A stretch of DNA of 64,000 bases from Micromonospora sp. WMMA1363 (GTDB lineage: Bacteria > Actinomycetota > Actinomycetes > Mycobacteriales > Micromonosporaceae). Location of the stretch: contig NZ_JAUALB010000001.1 in assembly GCF_030345795.1 (NCBI RefSeq), forward strand, positions 3,030,001-3,094,000, written 5' to 3'. The position numbers were made by a program, and so were the translations under genes. Position 1 is the stretch's first letter. Every line of letters starts with the position of its first letter. Shown piece after piece: positions 51,473 to 59,905 of the stretch. The notes beneath the pieces were generated by a model. It saw nothing but the letters and a program-made list of their open reading frames with translations. It was not told the DNA's origin and searched no databases.

Positions 51473-53614
51473 GTGGACTTTCCGGAGCTGGCCGCGTGTA
51501 CCCGTCGGTTCCGCCACGGAGCACCGCGCGCCGTTTCCGTGGCCGACGACGGCTCCCGGGTGCTCTTCCTCCGCTCCGGCGGCCCGGAGGACCCAGCCGA
51601 CGCACTCTGGCTCCTCGACACCGCCAGCGGAAAGGAGCGGTTGGTCGCCGATCCGGAGGCGCTGCTCGGCGGCGACGTCGACCCGCTCAGCCCAGGCGAG
51701 CGGGCGCTGCGGGAACGCCTTCGGTTGAGCGCCGGGGGAATCGGGTCGTACACCGTCGACTCGGCCGGCCGGGTGGCGGTCTTCGCGCTCGGCGGCCGGC
51801 TCTTCCGGGCCGACCTGGTCCATGGTGACGTGGTCGAGGTGACCACCGCGGGTCCGGTGCTCGACCCCCGACCCGACCCGACCGGGCAGCGGCTGGCGTA
51901 CGTGACCGACGAGTCGGACGGGGTCCGCCGCGGGGAACTGCGGGTGGTCGAACACGACGGCACCGACACCATGCTGGCCGGCGAGGACTCCGGGGTGACC
52001 TGGGGGCTGGCCGAACACGTCGCGGCCGAGGAGTTCGACCGATTCCGCGGCTACTGGTGGGCTCCCGACGGGCGGTCGGTGCTCGCCGCGCGGGTGGACG
52101 AGTCCCGCCTCGAACGCTGGCACCTGCACGACCCGGCCGACCCGGCGAGCACGCCCACGAGCGTCGCGTACCCCCGGGCCGGCGGACCCAACGCAGAGGT
52201 GAGCCTGCACCTGCTCGACCTCGACGGCGGCTGGGTCGACGTGCACTGGGACCGGGAGACCTACCCCTACCTGACCACGGTGCACTGGGCTGACGGTGGG
52301 CCGCTGATCACCGTACTGCGCCGGTCCCAGCAGCACGGCCTGGTGCTCGCGGTCGACCCGCGGACCGGGGAAACGCAGGTGCACGCCGAGCTGGCTGACC
52401 CACGCTGGGTCGAGCCGATCCCCGGCACGCCCGCCCACCTGCCCGACGGCCGGGTACTGGTCGGTGGGGAGCTGGCCCACGACGGGTACGACGCGCGCTG
52501 CCTCTTCGCCGACGGGACGCTGCTGACCCCGCCGTCGCTGTACGTGCGCCGGGTGGTTGGTCGACTGCCGGCCGCCTCCGGCAACGGGCCGGCCGACCTG
52601 CTGGTCGAGGCGAGCGAGGGCGAGCCCAGCGAGCAACACCTGTTTCGGGTGCACACCACCATCGGCGGGGGCGTGGACGCGCGCCGAATCACCGCCGACT
52701 CCGGCTGGCACGTGGCCGCCGTGGGTGGGAACGTGCTGGTGATCGGCAGCGCCTCGCTCGACCACGCGGGCTGGCGGTGGACGGTGTGGCAGGGCGACCG
52801 GGAGGTGGCGGCGCTGCGGTCGTCCGCCGCGATCCCGCCGTACTCGCCGCTGCCGCTGCTGGAGCGGGTGACCGACCGGAGGTTGCCGGCCGCGGTGCTC
52901 TACCCGGACAACCACGTCACCGGCCGGCGGCTGCCGGTGCTGCTGGACGTCTACGGCGGTCCGGGCCATCAGGAGGTGCTCGCGGCGCGGTCGGCGTGGC
53001 TGGAACGGCAGTGGTGGGCCGACGCCGGGTTCGCGGTGGTCGTGGTGGACAACCGGGGTACGCCGGGTGTCGCGCCGTCGTTCGAGAAGGCGATCCACCG
53101 CCGGGTGGCGGACGTGATCCTCGCCGATCAGGTGGAGGCGCTCACCGCGCTCGCCGACAAGCACCCCGACCTCGATCTGGGCCGGGTGGCGGTGCGGGGC
53201 TGGTCGTTCGGGGGCTGGCTGGCGGGGCTGGCCGTGCTGCGCCACCCGGAGCTGTTCCGGTGCGGGATCGCCGGGGCCCCGGTCACCGACTGGGCCCTGT
53301 ACGACACCGCGTACACCGAGCGGTACCTGGGCCTACCCGACGACGGTCCGGACGTGTACGCGCACCATTCGCTGGTGGAGCTGGCCGCCGAGCCGTTGAC
53401 CGGCCCCGACCAGGCCCGTCCGCTGCTGCTGGTGCACGGGCTGGCCGACGACAACGTGGTGGCCGCGCACACGCTGCGGCTGTCGGCGGCGCTGTTGGCC
53501 ACCGGCCGTCCGCATGCGGTGCTTCCGTTGACCGGCGCGACGCACATGGCCGCCGGGGGTACCGCCGAACGCCTGCTCCGCCTGGAACTCGACTTTCTCC
53601 GCACCCACCTGTGA
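51473..53614 (+). CDS. S9B prolyl oligopeptidase / dipeptidyl-peptidase IV-like enzyme
   Basis: The 713-residue protein has an N-terminal beta-propeller containing the DPP-IV double-glutamate motif (VAAEEFDRFRGYWWAPDG) that binds the peptide N-terminus. The C-terminal alpha/beta hydrolase domain has the nucleophile RGWSFGGWLAGLA, an aspartate in GLADDNVVAAHT and the histidine near ATHMAAGG. No signal peptide is visible, so it is probably cytosolic. GTG at 51473 is the likely start. A 36-base duplication spans its stop codon (see 53588-53659). Confidence 0.92.
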   Translation: MDFPELAACTRRFRHGAPRAVSVADDGSRVLFLRSGGPEDPADALWLLDTASGKERLVADPEALLGGDVDPLSPGERALRERLRLSAGGIGSYTVDSAGRVAVFALGGRLFRADLVHGDVVEVTTAGPVLDPRPDPTGQRLAYVTDESDGVRRGELRVVEHDGTDTMLAGEDSGVTWGLAEHVAAEEFDRFRGYWWAPDGRSVLAARVDESRLERWHLHDPADPASTPTSVAYPRAGGPNAEVSLHLLDLDGGWVDVHWDRETYPYLTTVHWADGGPLITVLRRSQQHGLVLAVDPRTGETQVHAELADPRWVEPIPGTPAHLPDGRVLVGGELAHDGYDARCLFADGTLLTPPSLYVRRVVGRLPAASGNGPADLLVEASEGEPSEQHLFRVHTTIGGGVDARRITADSGWHVAAVGGNVLVIGSASLDHAGWRWTVWQGDREVAALRSSAAIPPYSPLPLLERVTDRRLPAAVLYPDNHVTGRRLPVLLDVYGGPGHQEVLAARSAWLERQWWADAGFAVVVVDNRGTPGVAPSFEKAIHRRVADVILADQVEALTALADKHPDLDLGRVAVRGWSFGGWLAGLAVLRHPELFRCGIAGAPVTDWALYDTAYTERYLGLPDDGPDVYAHHSLVELAAEPLTGPDQARPLLLVHGLADDNVVAAHTLRLSAALLATGRPHAVLPLTGATHMAAGGTAERLLRLELDFLRTHL

Positions 53615-53659
53615 GGTGAGGTACTCGACCTTCTCCACACCGACGTGTGAGGTGAAGTG
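53588..53659 (+). repeat. Tandem 36-base duplication over the DPP-IV-like stop codon
   Basis: CTCGACTTTCTCCGCACCCA... from 53588 repeats from 53624 with about 30 of 36 positions identical and in the same frame (12 codons). The second copy repeats the C-terminal LDFLRTHL-type codons and TGA after the real stop. Confidence 0.7.
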
Positions 53660-54057
53660 AGGTGATGGTGCCAGCGTTGGGCCGTCGCCGGCGGCACCCG
53701 ACCCGCTCCGCGACGCCGGGCGGCCGCATCTGATCGCGCGCTTCGCCGACCTCGTGGGCTCCTGTCTGGAATTGAGTGGACGGACGTGACCGTCTGCGCA
53801 CCGCCGCGGGTCGGTCCGGACGGCGGCGGGATTGATTGTGACGGAAGGGTTCCCAATCGCCGGGACACACGGGACACTGCCTTGCGCGGACGGCTCGCGG
53901 AGATCGGCGTAACGTGTGTCACTTAGCTGCACCGTATCGCCGGCGTGGCTGTTGGTGTGCGCATGACGTTGGCAAGCGGGTGCGGGTTCGCCGGTCCGGT
54001 TGCCTACTCGGAACTTGATCCGCCGCCCCGTGGGGCCCCGTCAGGGAGACGACTGGA
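53660..54057 (+). other. Intergenic region upstream of sdhCAB
   Basis: About 400 bases with no recognised gene; short minus-strand open frames here have no protein-like features. It must contain the sdh promoter, but no convincing -35/-10 pair was fixed. The sdhC start has an AGGGAG site. Confidence 0.4.
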
Positions 54058-54864
54058 ATGACATCAACGGCAACGAGGCCGGGTGGGGTGCGTTCGCGCG
54101 CCGCCATCGCGGCGCGGACGTTGCGTACGGACCGCTGGTGGTTCGCCCCGCTGATCACCGTCATCGGCCTCACCGCGTGGGTCGCGTACGCGACGGTCCG
54201 GGTCTTCATGCACGACTTCTACTGGGTCGAGGAGTACCACTACCTGACCCCCTTCTACTCCCCCTGCATCACGGACCGGTGCGTCGAGGGCGCCTCGCAC
54301 TTCGGGCAGTACCTGCCCGGTTGGTGGATCATCCCGGAGGCGGCGTTCTCACTGCCGTTCCTGCTGTTGTTCCGGCTGACCTGCTACTACTACCGCAAGG
54401 CGTACTACCGGTCGTACTGGCTCTCCCCGCCCGCCTGCGCCGTGCCCGACGGCCACCAGACCTACACGGGCGAGACCCGCTTCCCGCTGATCGGCCAGAA
54501 CCTGCACCGCTACGCCTTCTACGCCGCGGTGATCATCTCGCTGATCAACACCTGGGACGCGATCCTGGCCTTCCACAGCCCCAAGGGCTTCGGGTTCGGC
54601 CTGGGCAACATCATCCTGCTCGGCAACGTGGTCATGCTCTGGGCGTACACCGTTTCCTGCCACTCCTGCCGGCACATCATCGGCGGCCGGCTCAAGCACT
54701 TCTCCAGGCACCCGATGCGCTACCGGGCCTGGACGTTCGTCTCCGCGCTGAACGTCCGGCACATGCAGCTCGCCTGGATCACCCTCGGCACCCTGGCGCT
54801 GACCGACTTCTACGTCATGGCGGTCGCGGCCAACTGGTTCTCCGACCTGCGGTTCATCAACTAG
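54058..54864 (+). CDS. sdhC: Succinate dehydrogenase (Sdh1-type) membrane anchor subunit
   Basis: The 268-residue protein has five hydrophobic helices (for example FAPLITVIGLTAWVAYATVRV, IIPEAAFSLPFLLLFRLTCYY and LAWITLGTLALTDFYVMAVAA). Histidines in the segments HRYAFYAAVIIS and CHSCRHIIGG suit heme or quinone binding. It is the first gene of a three-gene set with sdhA 12 bases downstream. This single larger anchor subunit is typical of the actinobacterial Sdh1 rather than the four-subunit enzyme. Confidence 0.85.
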   Translation: MTSTATRPGGVRSRAAIAARTLRTDRWWFAPLITVIGLTAWVAYATVRVFMHDFYWVEEYHYLTPFYSPCITDRCVEGASHFGQYLPGWWIIPEAAFSLPFLLLFRLTCYYYRKAYYRSYWLSPPACAVPDGHQTYTGETRFPLIGQNLHRYAFYAAVIISLINTWDAILAFHSPKGFGFGLGNIILLGNVVMLWAYTVSCHSCRHIIGGRLKHFSRHPMRYRAWTFVSALNVRHMQLAWITLGTLALTDFYVMAVAANWFSDLRFIN

Positions 54865-54876
54865 AGGGCCCCTGAC

Positions 54877-56790
54877 ATGACCACTACCACGCGAATCGAA
54901 AGACACCACTACGACGTCGTCGTGATCGGGGCCGGCGGCGCCGGCCTGCGGGCGGCGATCGAGGCCCGGCTCGCCGGCATGAAGACGGCGATCATCTCGA
55001 AGTCGCTCTTCGGCAAGGCCCACACGGTGATGGCCGAGGGCGGCGCCGCCGCCGCGATGGGAAACGTGAACAGCCGGGACAACTGGCAGGTGCACTTCCG
55101 CGACACGATGCGCGGCGGCAAGTTCCTGAACAACTTCCGGATGGCCGAGCTGCACGCGAAGGAGTCGCCGCAGCGGATCTGGGAGCTGGAGACCTACGGC
55201 GCGCTCTTCGACCGCACGAAGGACGGGAAGATCTCGCAGCGCAACTTCGGTGGCCACGAGTACCCGCGGCTGGCCCACGTCGGCGACCGGACCGGTCTGG
55301 AGCTGATCCGCACCCTCCAGCAGAAGGTCGTCTCCCTCCAGCAGGAGGACAAGCGCGAGCACGGCTCGTACGACGCCCGGATCAAGGTCTTCGCCGAAAC
55401 CACCATCACCGAGCTGCTGCTCGACGGGGACCGGATCGCCGGGGCGTTCGGCTACTACCGCGAGTCCGGCGAGTTCGTCCTGTTCGAGGCACCCGCCGTG
55501 GTGCTGGCGACCGGCGGGGTCGGGCGCTCGTACAAGGTCACCTCGAACTCCTGGGAGTACACCGGGGACGGACACGCGCTGGCGCTGCGCGCCGGGGCGA
55601 CTCTGATCAACATGGAGTTCCTCCAGTTCCACCCGACCGGCATGGTCTGGCCGCCCTCGGTCAAGGGCATCCTGGTCACCGAGTCGGTCCGCGGTGACGG
55701 CGGCGTCCTGAAGAACGCCGAGGGCAAGCGGTTCATGTTCGACTACGTACCGGACGTGTTCCGCAAGCAGTACGCGGACAACGAGGCGGAGGCGGACCGC
55801 TGGTACTCCGACCCGGACAACAACCGCCGCCCACCCGAGCTGCTCCCGCGTGACGAGGTGGCTCGGGCGATCAACAGCGAGGTGAAGGCCGGTCGTGGCA
55901 GCCCCGCCGGGGGTGTCTACCTGGACATCGCCTCCCGGCGGCCGGCCGAGGAGATCCGCCGTCGCCTGCCGTCGATGTACCACCAGTTCAAGGAACTCGC
56001 CGATGTCGACATCACCGCCGAGTCGATGGAGGTCGGCCCGACCTGCCACTACGTGATGGGGGGCGTGGAGGTCGACCCGGATTCCGGCGCCGCGCTCGGG
56101 CACGTACGCGGACTGTTCGCCGCCGGTGAGGTGTCCGGCGGTATGCACGGCTCCAACCGCCTCGGCGGCAACTCCCTGTCCGACCTGCTGGTCTTCGGCA
56201 AGCGGGCGGGAGGCCACGCGGCCACGTACGCCGACGGGCTGGCCGCCCGGCCCCGCGTGCCGGTGACGGCGGTGGAGGCCGCGGTGGAGACGGCCCTGGC
56301 ACCGTTGCAGCGGGACACCGGCGAGAGCCCGTACACCCTGCAGCAGGATCTGCAGGCGGTGATGGGCGACCTGGTCGGCATCATCCGGCGGGAGGGCGAG
56401 CTGGTTGACGCGCTGCGCCGGCTCGGCGAGCTGCGTGAGCGGGTGGCGAAGGTGAGCGCGGCCGGTGGCCGCCGCTACAACCCCGGCTGGCACCTGGCGC
56501 TGGATCTGCGCAACATGCTGGTCGTCTCCGAGTGCACCGCGAAGGCGGCGCTGGAGCGGCGGGAGTCGCGCGGCGGCCACACCCGGGAGGACCATCCGGC
56601 GATGGACCCGGCGTGGCGCCGGGTGAACCTGGTCTGCTCGCTGGCGGGCGACACCGTGCGTCTGGACCGCAAGCCGCTGCCGCGGATACGCCCCGAGCTG
56701 GTGGCACTCTTCGACCGCGCGGAGCTGGCCAAGTACCTGACCGACGAGGAGCTGGCGGAGTTCGACGCCCTCGCTGAGGAGGAGCGCTGA
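54877..56790 (+). CDS. sdhA: Succinate dehydrogenase flavoprotein subunit
   Basis: The 637-residue protein has the FAD-binding start DVVVIGAGGAGLRAAIEARL, the covalent-FAD histidine context GKAHTVMAEGGAAAA and the family motif GGMHGSNRLGGNSLSDLLVFGKRAG. It oxidises succinate to fumarate at the cytoplasmic membrane. It sits 12 bases after sdhC and 3 bases before sdhB, so the genes form one operon. Confidence 0.95.
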   Translation: MTTTTRIERHHYDVVVIGAGGAGLRAAIEARLAGMKTAIISKSLFGKAHTVMAEGGAAAAMGNVNSRDNWQVHFRDTMRGGKFLNNFRMAELHAKESPQRIWELETYGALFDRTKDGKISQRNFGGHEYPRLAHVGDRTGLELIRTLQQKVVSLQQEDKREHGSYDARIKVFAETTITELLLDGDRIAGAFGYYRESGEFVLFEAPAVVLATGGVGRSYKVTSNSWEYTGDGHALALRAGATLINMEFLQFHPTGMVWPPSVKGILVTESVRGDGGVLKNAEGKRFMFDYVPDVFRKQYADNEAEADRWYSDPDNNRRPPELLPRDEVARAINSEVKAGRGSPAGGVYLDIASRRPAEEIRRRLPSMYHQFKELADVDITAESMEVGPTCHYVMGGVEVDPDSGAALGHVRGLFAAGEVSGGMHGSNRLGGNSLSDLLVFGKRAGGHAATYADGLAARPRVPVTAVEAAVETALAPLQRDTGESPYTLQQDLQAVMGDLVGIIRREGELVDALRRLGELRERVAKVSAAGGRRYNPGWHLALDLRNMLVVSECTAKAALERRESRGGHTREDHPAMDPAWRRVNLVCSLAGDTVRLDRKPLPRIRPELVALFDRAELAKYLTDEELAEFDALAEEER

Positions 56791-56793
56791 GGA

Positions 56794-57903
56794 ATGGGCA
56801 CTGACGAGACCCAGGCGGCCGGCAAACCGGGCGCCAAGCGGCAATTCCGCATCTGGCGGGGCGATGAGAGCGGCGGTGACCTGCAGGACTATCTGGTGGA
56901 GGTGAACGAGGGCGAGGTGGTCCTCGACGTCATCCACCGGCTCCAGACCACCGACGCGCCGGATCTGGCCTGCCGGTGGAACTGCAAGGCCGGCAAGTGC
57001 GGCTCCTGCTCGATGGAGATCAACGGCAAGCCGAAGCTGGGCTGCATGACCCGGATGTCGACGTTCGCCGAGGATGAGACGATCACGGTCACCCCGCTGC
57101 GGACGTTCCCGATCATCCGGGACCTGGTCACCGACGTCTCGTTCAACTACGAGAAGGGCCGGGAGACGCCGGCCTTCGCGCCGCCGCCGGGCGTGGCGCC
57201 CGGCGACTACCGGATGCGGCAGGTCGACGTCGAGCGCTCGCAGGAGTTCCGCAAGTGCATCGAGTGCTTCCTGTGCCAGACGGTCTGCCACGTGATTCGC
57301 GACCACGAGGAGAACATGCCCGCATTCTCCGGGCCGCGATACTTCATCCGCGCCGCGGAGCTGGACATGCACCCGTTGGACGCCCGGACCGACCGCAAGG
57401 AGTACGCGCAGGCCGAACAGGGCTTGGGCTACTGCAACATCACCAAGTGCTGCACCGAGGTCTGCCCCGAGCACATCAAAATCACCGACAACGGGATCAT
57501 CCCCATGAAGGAGCGGGTCGTCGACCGCAGGTACGATCCACTCGTGTGGCTTGGTAGCAAGATTTTCCGGAGGGGTCAGGTGCCTCAGACCAGCGTGACC
57601 AGCGAGCACTCCCCAGGCGCGGTGCGCGCCAGCGCGGCGGACGCGGCCGGCGCCGCCGGGGTCCACTCGCACGCGGGCGGCTCGCACGACCCGCGGGCCG
57701 AGGAGCAGGCGCAGGCGGGCGTCAACTGGCACCGGGAGGTGCCCAAGCCGACCGCCCCGGCGGTCGACGCGTCGGGCAAGCTGCCGCTGACCGAGCTGAC
57801 CTTCGACCGGGCGGCGGCGCCGTCGCCGTTCGGTGACGACGTGACGTTCCCGCTGCCGCCGGAGCACCTGAACTTCGCCCACCCGGAGCAGGACAAGCAC
57901 TGA
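56794..57903 (+). CDS. sdhB: Succinate dehydrogenase iron-sulfur subunit with C-terminal extension
   Basis: The 369-residue protein has the [2Fe-2S] motif CRWNCKAGKCGSCS and later cysteine clusters CIECFLCQTVCH and CCTEVCPEHI. The core ends about residue 260. An extra tail of about 110 residues rich in Ala, His, Pro and Asp follows (for example AAGVHSHAGGSHDPRAEEQA), which is longer than typical SdhB. No frameshift was seen, and the tail reaches a strong terminator (57918-57950). The role of the tail is unknown. Confidence 0.93.
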   Translation: MGTDETQAAGKPGAKRQFRIWRGDESGGDLQDYLVEVNEGEVVLDVIHRLQTTDAPDLACRWNCKAGKCGSCSMEINGKPKLGCMTRMSTFAEDETITVTPLRTFPIIRDLVTDVSFNYEKGRETPAFAPPPGVAPGDYRMRQVDVERSQEFRKCIECFLCQTVCHVIRDHEENMPAFSGPRYFIRAAELDMHPLDARTDRKEYAQAEQGLGYCNITKCCTEVCPEHIKITDNGIIPMKERVVDRRYDPLVWLGSKIFRRGQVPQTSVTSEHSPGAVRASAADAAGAAGVHSHAGGSHDPRAEEQAQAGVNWHREVPKPTAPAVDASGKLPLTELTFDRAAAPSPFGDDVTFPLPPEHLNFAHPEQDKH

Positions 57904-57917
57904 GCGGGCAGACGACG

Positions 57918-57950
57918 ACGGGGGCCGCGGCGCATGCCGGCGGCCCCCGT
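57918..57950 (+). terminator. Terminator of the sdhCAB operon
   Basis: An 11-bp stem (57918-57928 / 57940-57950) with an 11-base loop and a short T-run (CCGTTTC) after it, 15 bases beyond the sdhB stop. Confidence 0.75.
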
Positions 57951-57982
57951 CCGTTTCTGGCCCCTCCGGCTCGCGGGACGGA

Positions 57983-58423
57983 TCAGCCGGCAGCCAGGAG
58001 GGGGCGGAGGGCGGCGACGATCGGGGCGTCGGCGGGCAGCCAGGTGACGGTGTCCAGCTCGGCGGCGGAGAGCCAGCGCAGCGCCGAATGCTCCAGCGCC
58101 TGCGGCTGATCGCCGTGCAGCAGGCGAGCCACGTACACCTTGAGCACCGAGCGTCCGTGGGCCATCCGCACGTTGCGGCCGACCCGGTCGCCGATCTCGA
58201 CGCGCACGGCGAGTTCCTCGGCGCATTCGCGGACCAGCGCGACCGTCTCGCTCTCCCCCGGCTCGACCTTGCCGCCCGGGAACTCCCACCTGCCGGCCAC
58301 CTCGGGCGGGGCCGACCGGGCACAGGCGAGCACCCGCCCGTCCTGGATGATCGCCGCGCCGACGATCACCTTCGGCTCCCGTCGCTCAACCCGCCCGCCG
58401 TCGTTGGTCCGTTCGGTCCGCAC
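57983..58423 (-). CDS. MutT-like Nudix hydrolase
   Basis: The 146-residue protein has a Nudix box GGKVEPGESETVALVRECAE followed by EL (GX5EX7REXXEE) preceded by GRWEFPGG, and a typical MutT C-terminus (SALRWLSAAELDTVTWLPAD). It probably cleans oxidised nucleotides such as 8-oxo-dGTP, or a related substrate. The GTG at 58423 gives a start with a short basic leader; an internal start near residue 17 is possible. Convergent with sdhB. Confidence 0.85.
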   Translation of the reverse strand: MRTERTNDGGRVERREPKVIVGAAIIQDGRVLACARSAPPEVAGRWEFPGGKVEPGESETVALVRECAEELAVRVEIGDRVGRNVRMAHGRSVLKVYVARLLHGDQPQALEHSALRWLSAAELDTVTWLPADAPIVAALRPLLAAG

Positions 58424-58602
58424 GGGCGTCCAGCGTGCCAGATCAATCGGCGGTTTGGGTAGCGTGGCCGACCGTCAGGCCAGGAAGACCCGGAAGTGTG
58501 GCCGTGGACACACTCACCATACGGCGACAGACTAGAGCCGCCGACAAGACACGGGACGGCGACGATTTGGGCACAAGCCGGCAACGGCGCCTGGGAGGTG
58601 TG

Positions 58603-58911
58603 GTGTTGCGCTTGCTGTTCAGCGGGCGGGCGAAGCCCGACTACCTGAGCGACGCGCTGACCCTACTCCCCGGGTGGACCCGGGAGGGCGAGCAGATCCG
58701 GCGCACCCTGGTGCTCGACGATTCGCAGCACGCGGCGCTCACCGAGCGGATCAAGGTGGTCTCCGATGCCCTGCGCGTCCGCCCGGAGATCAGCCGGCGC
58801 GCCGACCGCACCCAGATCCAGGTCGGGCACGGCAACGCGCCGTTGACCGAGGGCGAGGTCCTGCTCGCCGCCCGCATCGAGGACGCCTTCCGCACGGTCG
58901 CCGACTCCTGA
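58603..58911 (+). CDS. Pterin-4a-carbinolamine dehydratase-like protein without catalytic histidines
   Basis: The 102-residue product contains LLPGWTREGEQIRRTLVLDD, a helix QHAALTERIKVVSDALRVRP and an ending APLTEGEVLLAARIEDAFRTV, the layout of the PCD/DCoH fold. The catalytic HHP-type motif is absent (region reads ISRRADRTQIQVG), so activity is doubtful. GGGAGG precedes GTG at 58603 (also TTG at 58606). A distant homologue with unknown role. Confidence 0.55.
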   Translation: MLRLLFSGRAKPDYLSDALTLLPGWTREGEQIRRTLVLDDSQHAALTERIKVVSDALRVRPEISRRADRTQIQVGHGNAPLTEGEVLLAARIEDAFRTVADS

Positions 58912-59170
58912 CCGCCACGCTCGAGGTCCCGCCCATCCGCAGCGACGCGAGCGGGGATCGTTGCCGACGAGGTAGGGCCGGCGCGTCCCGCGGGTACCAG
59001 CGCAACCCGACGGCGTTGCCGTCCGCCCGGCGAACCCGGTCCAGATTCCACAAAGGTCATATCTCGACAAAGGGCACATTTCGGCGAAGGACGGACTCGG
59101 CGAAGGGACGGATCTCGGCGCTCGATGTCCGACAGTCCTGGCGGTGGCTCCACCACCCTACGCTGAAGTC

Positions 59171-59533
59171 ATGGCGAACGTGACGTACGACCGCAAGGAG
59201 CAGTTCCAGCAGATCCAGAGCGGCCTTCTCGAGGGTGAGCAGATCATCGCCGTCTACGACGCCGTCGGCACCGGCACCGGCTTCATCGGCCTGACCGACC
59301 GGCGCGTGATAATTCAGGACCGCTCGTTCATCGGCAAGCGGTACGCGATCACCAGCATCCCGTATTCGAAGATCACCAGCGTGAGCGTGGTCAGCAACAA
59401 GTCGTGGGGTGGGCAGTTCTTCTCCACCGGCGCCATCGCGATTCACGTCGGCACGCACACCTACGAGGTGGAGTTCCGGGGCGCCCAGAAGAGCCACCAC
59501 GTCCACAACGTGATCCTGCACTACATCAGCTGA
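59171..59533 (+). CDS. PH-domain-like protein
   Basis: The 120-residue protein begins MANVTYDRKEQFQQIQSGLL. It has a bacterial PH-like strand pattern (GFIGLTDRRVIIQDRSFIGK, then IPYSKITSVSVVSNKSWGGQF) and ends VEFRGAQKSHHVHNVILHYI. Such domains are usually cytosolic, in actinobacteria often in membrane or stress contexts. No partner is adjacent. The ATG at 59171 is preferred to one 27 bases upstream. A hairpin at 59738-59766 may end the transcript. Confidence 0.7.
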   Translation: MANVTYDRKEQFQQIQSGLLEGEQIIAVYDAVGTGTGFIGLTDRRVIIQDRSFIGKRYAITSIPYSKITSVSVVSNKSWGGQFFSTGAIAIHVGTHTYEVEFRGAQKSHHVHNVILHYIS

Positions 59534-59905
59534 TCCGCCGAGACCGAGACCACGGGCGGCATCGCCAGGGCGGCTGCCGCCGCGACGAGCACCTACCCAC
59601 GCCACGGCGCCGCCGACAGGTCCTTCAGATCATCACCGCCGGGGGCGGGGGTCCCACAGTCGATGCCGCAGCCGGGCGGCGCCACGACACGCGCTCCGGG
59701 ACACACGACGCCTGGCGTGACGAGCCGCCGCGCCACCGGCCTGACGGCACCGCGGCCCGTCAGGCCAGAACCTGGCCGACAGGTCAACGCCCGATATCAT
59801 CAAGCACGATCGACGCAACGTCGAACGACCCCGGCCACCCACCCGGCGGCATGGCGGATCAGCAACAATAGCCACCGTTGATTCCCGCTTCGTTACGCTG
59901 ACCGC
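59534..59905 (+). other. 372-base gap before the second DHA2 exporter
   Basis: No protein-like frame was seen. A 10-bp stem (59738-59747 / 59757-59766) with a 9-base loop is a candidate terminator of the PH-like gene. TACGCT at 59894-59899 lies seven bases before the exporter GTG and may be a -10, giving a nearly leaderless message. Confidence 0.45.

Noticed and set aside
54349..58323. 1324-residue minus-strand open frame
   Set aside because: Antisense to sdhCAB; a shadow of high-GC codon use, no motifs, and the plus-strand proteins are unmistakable.
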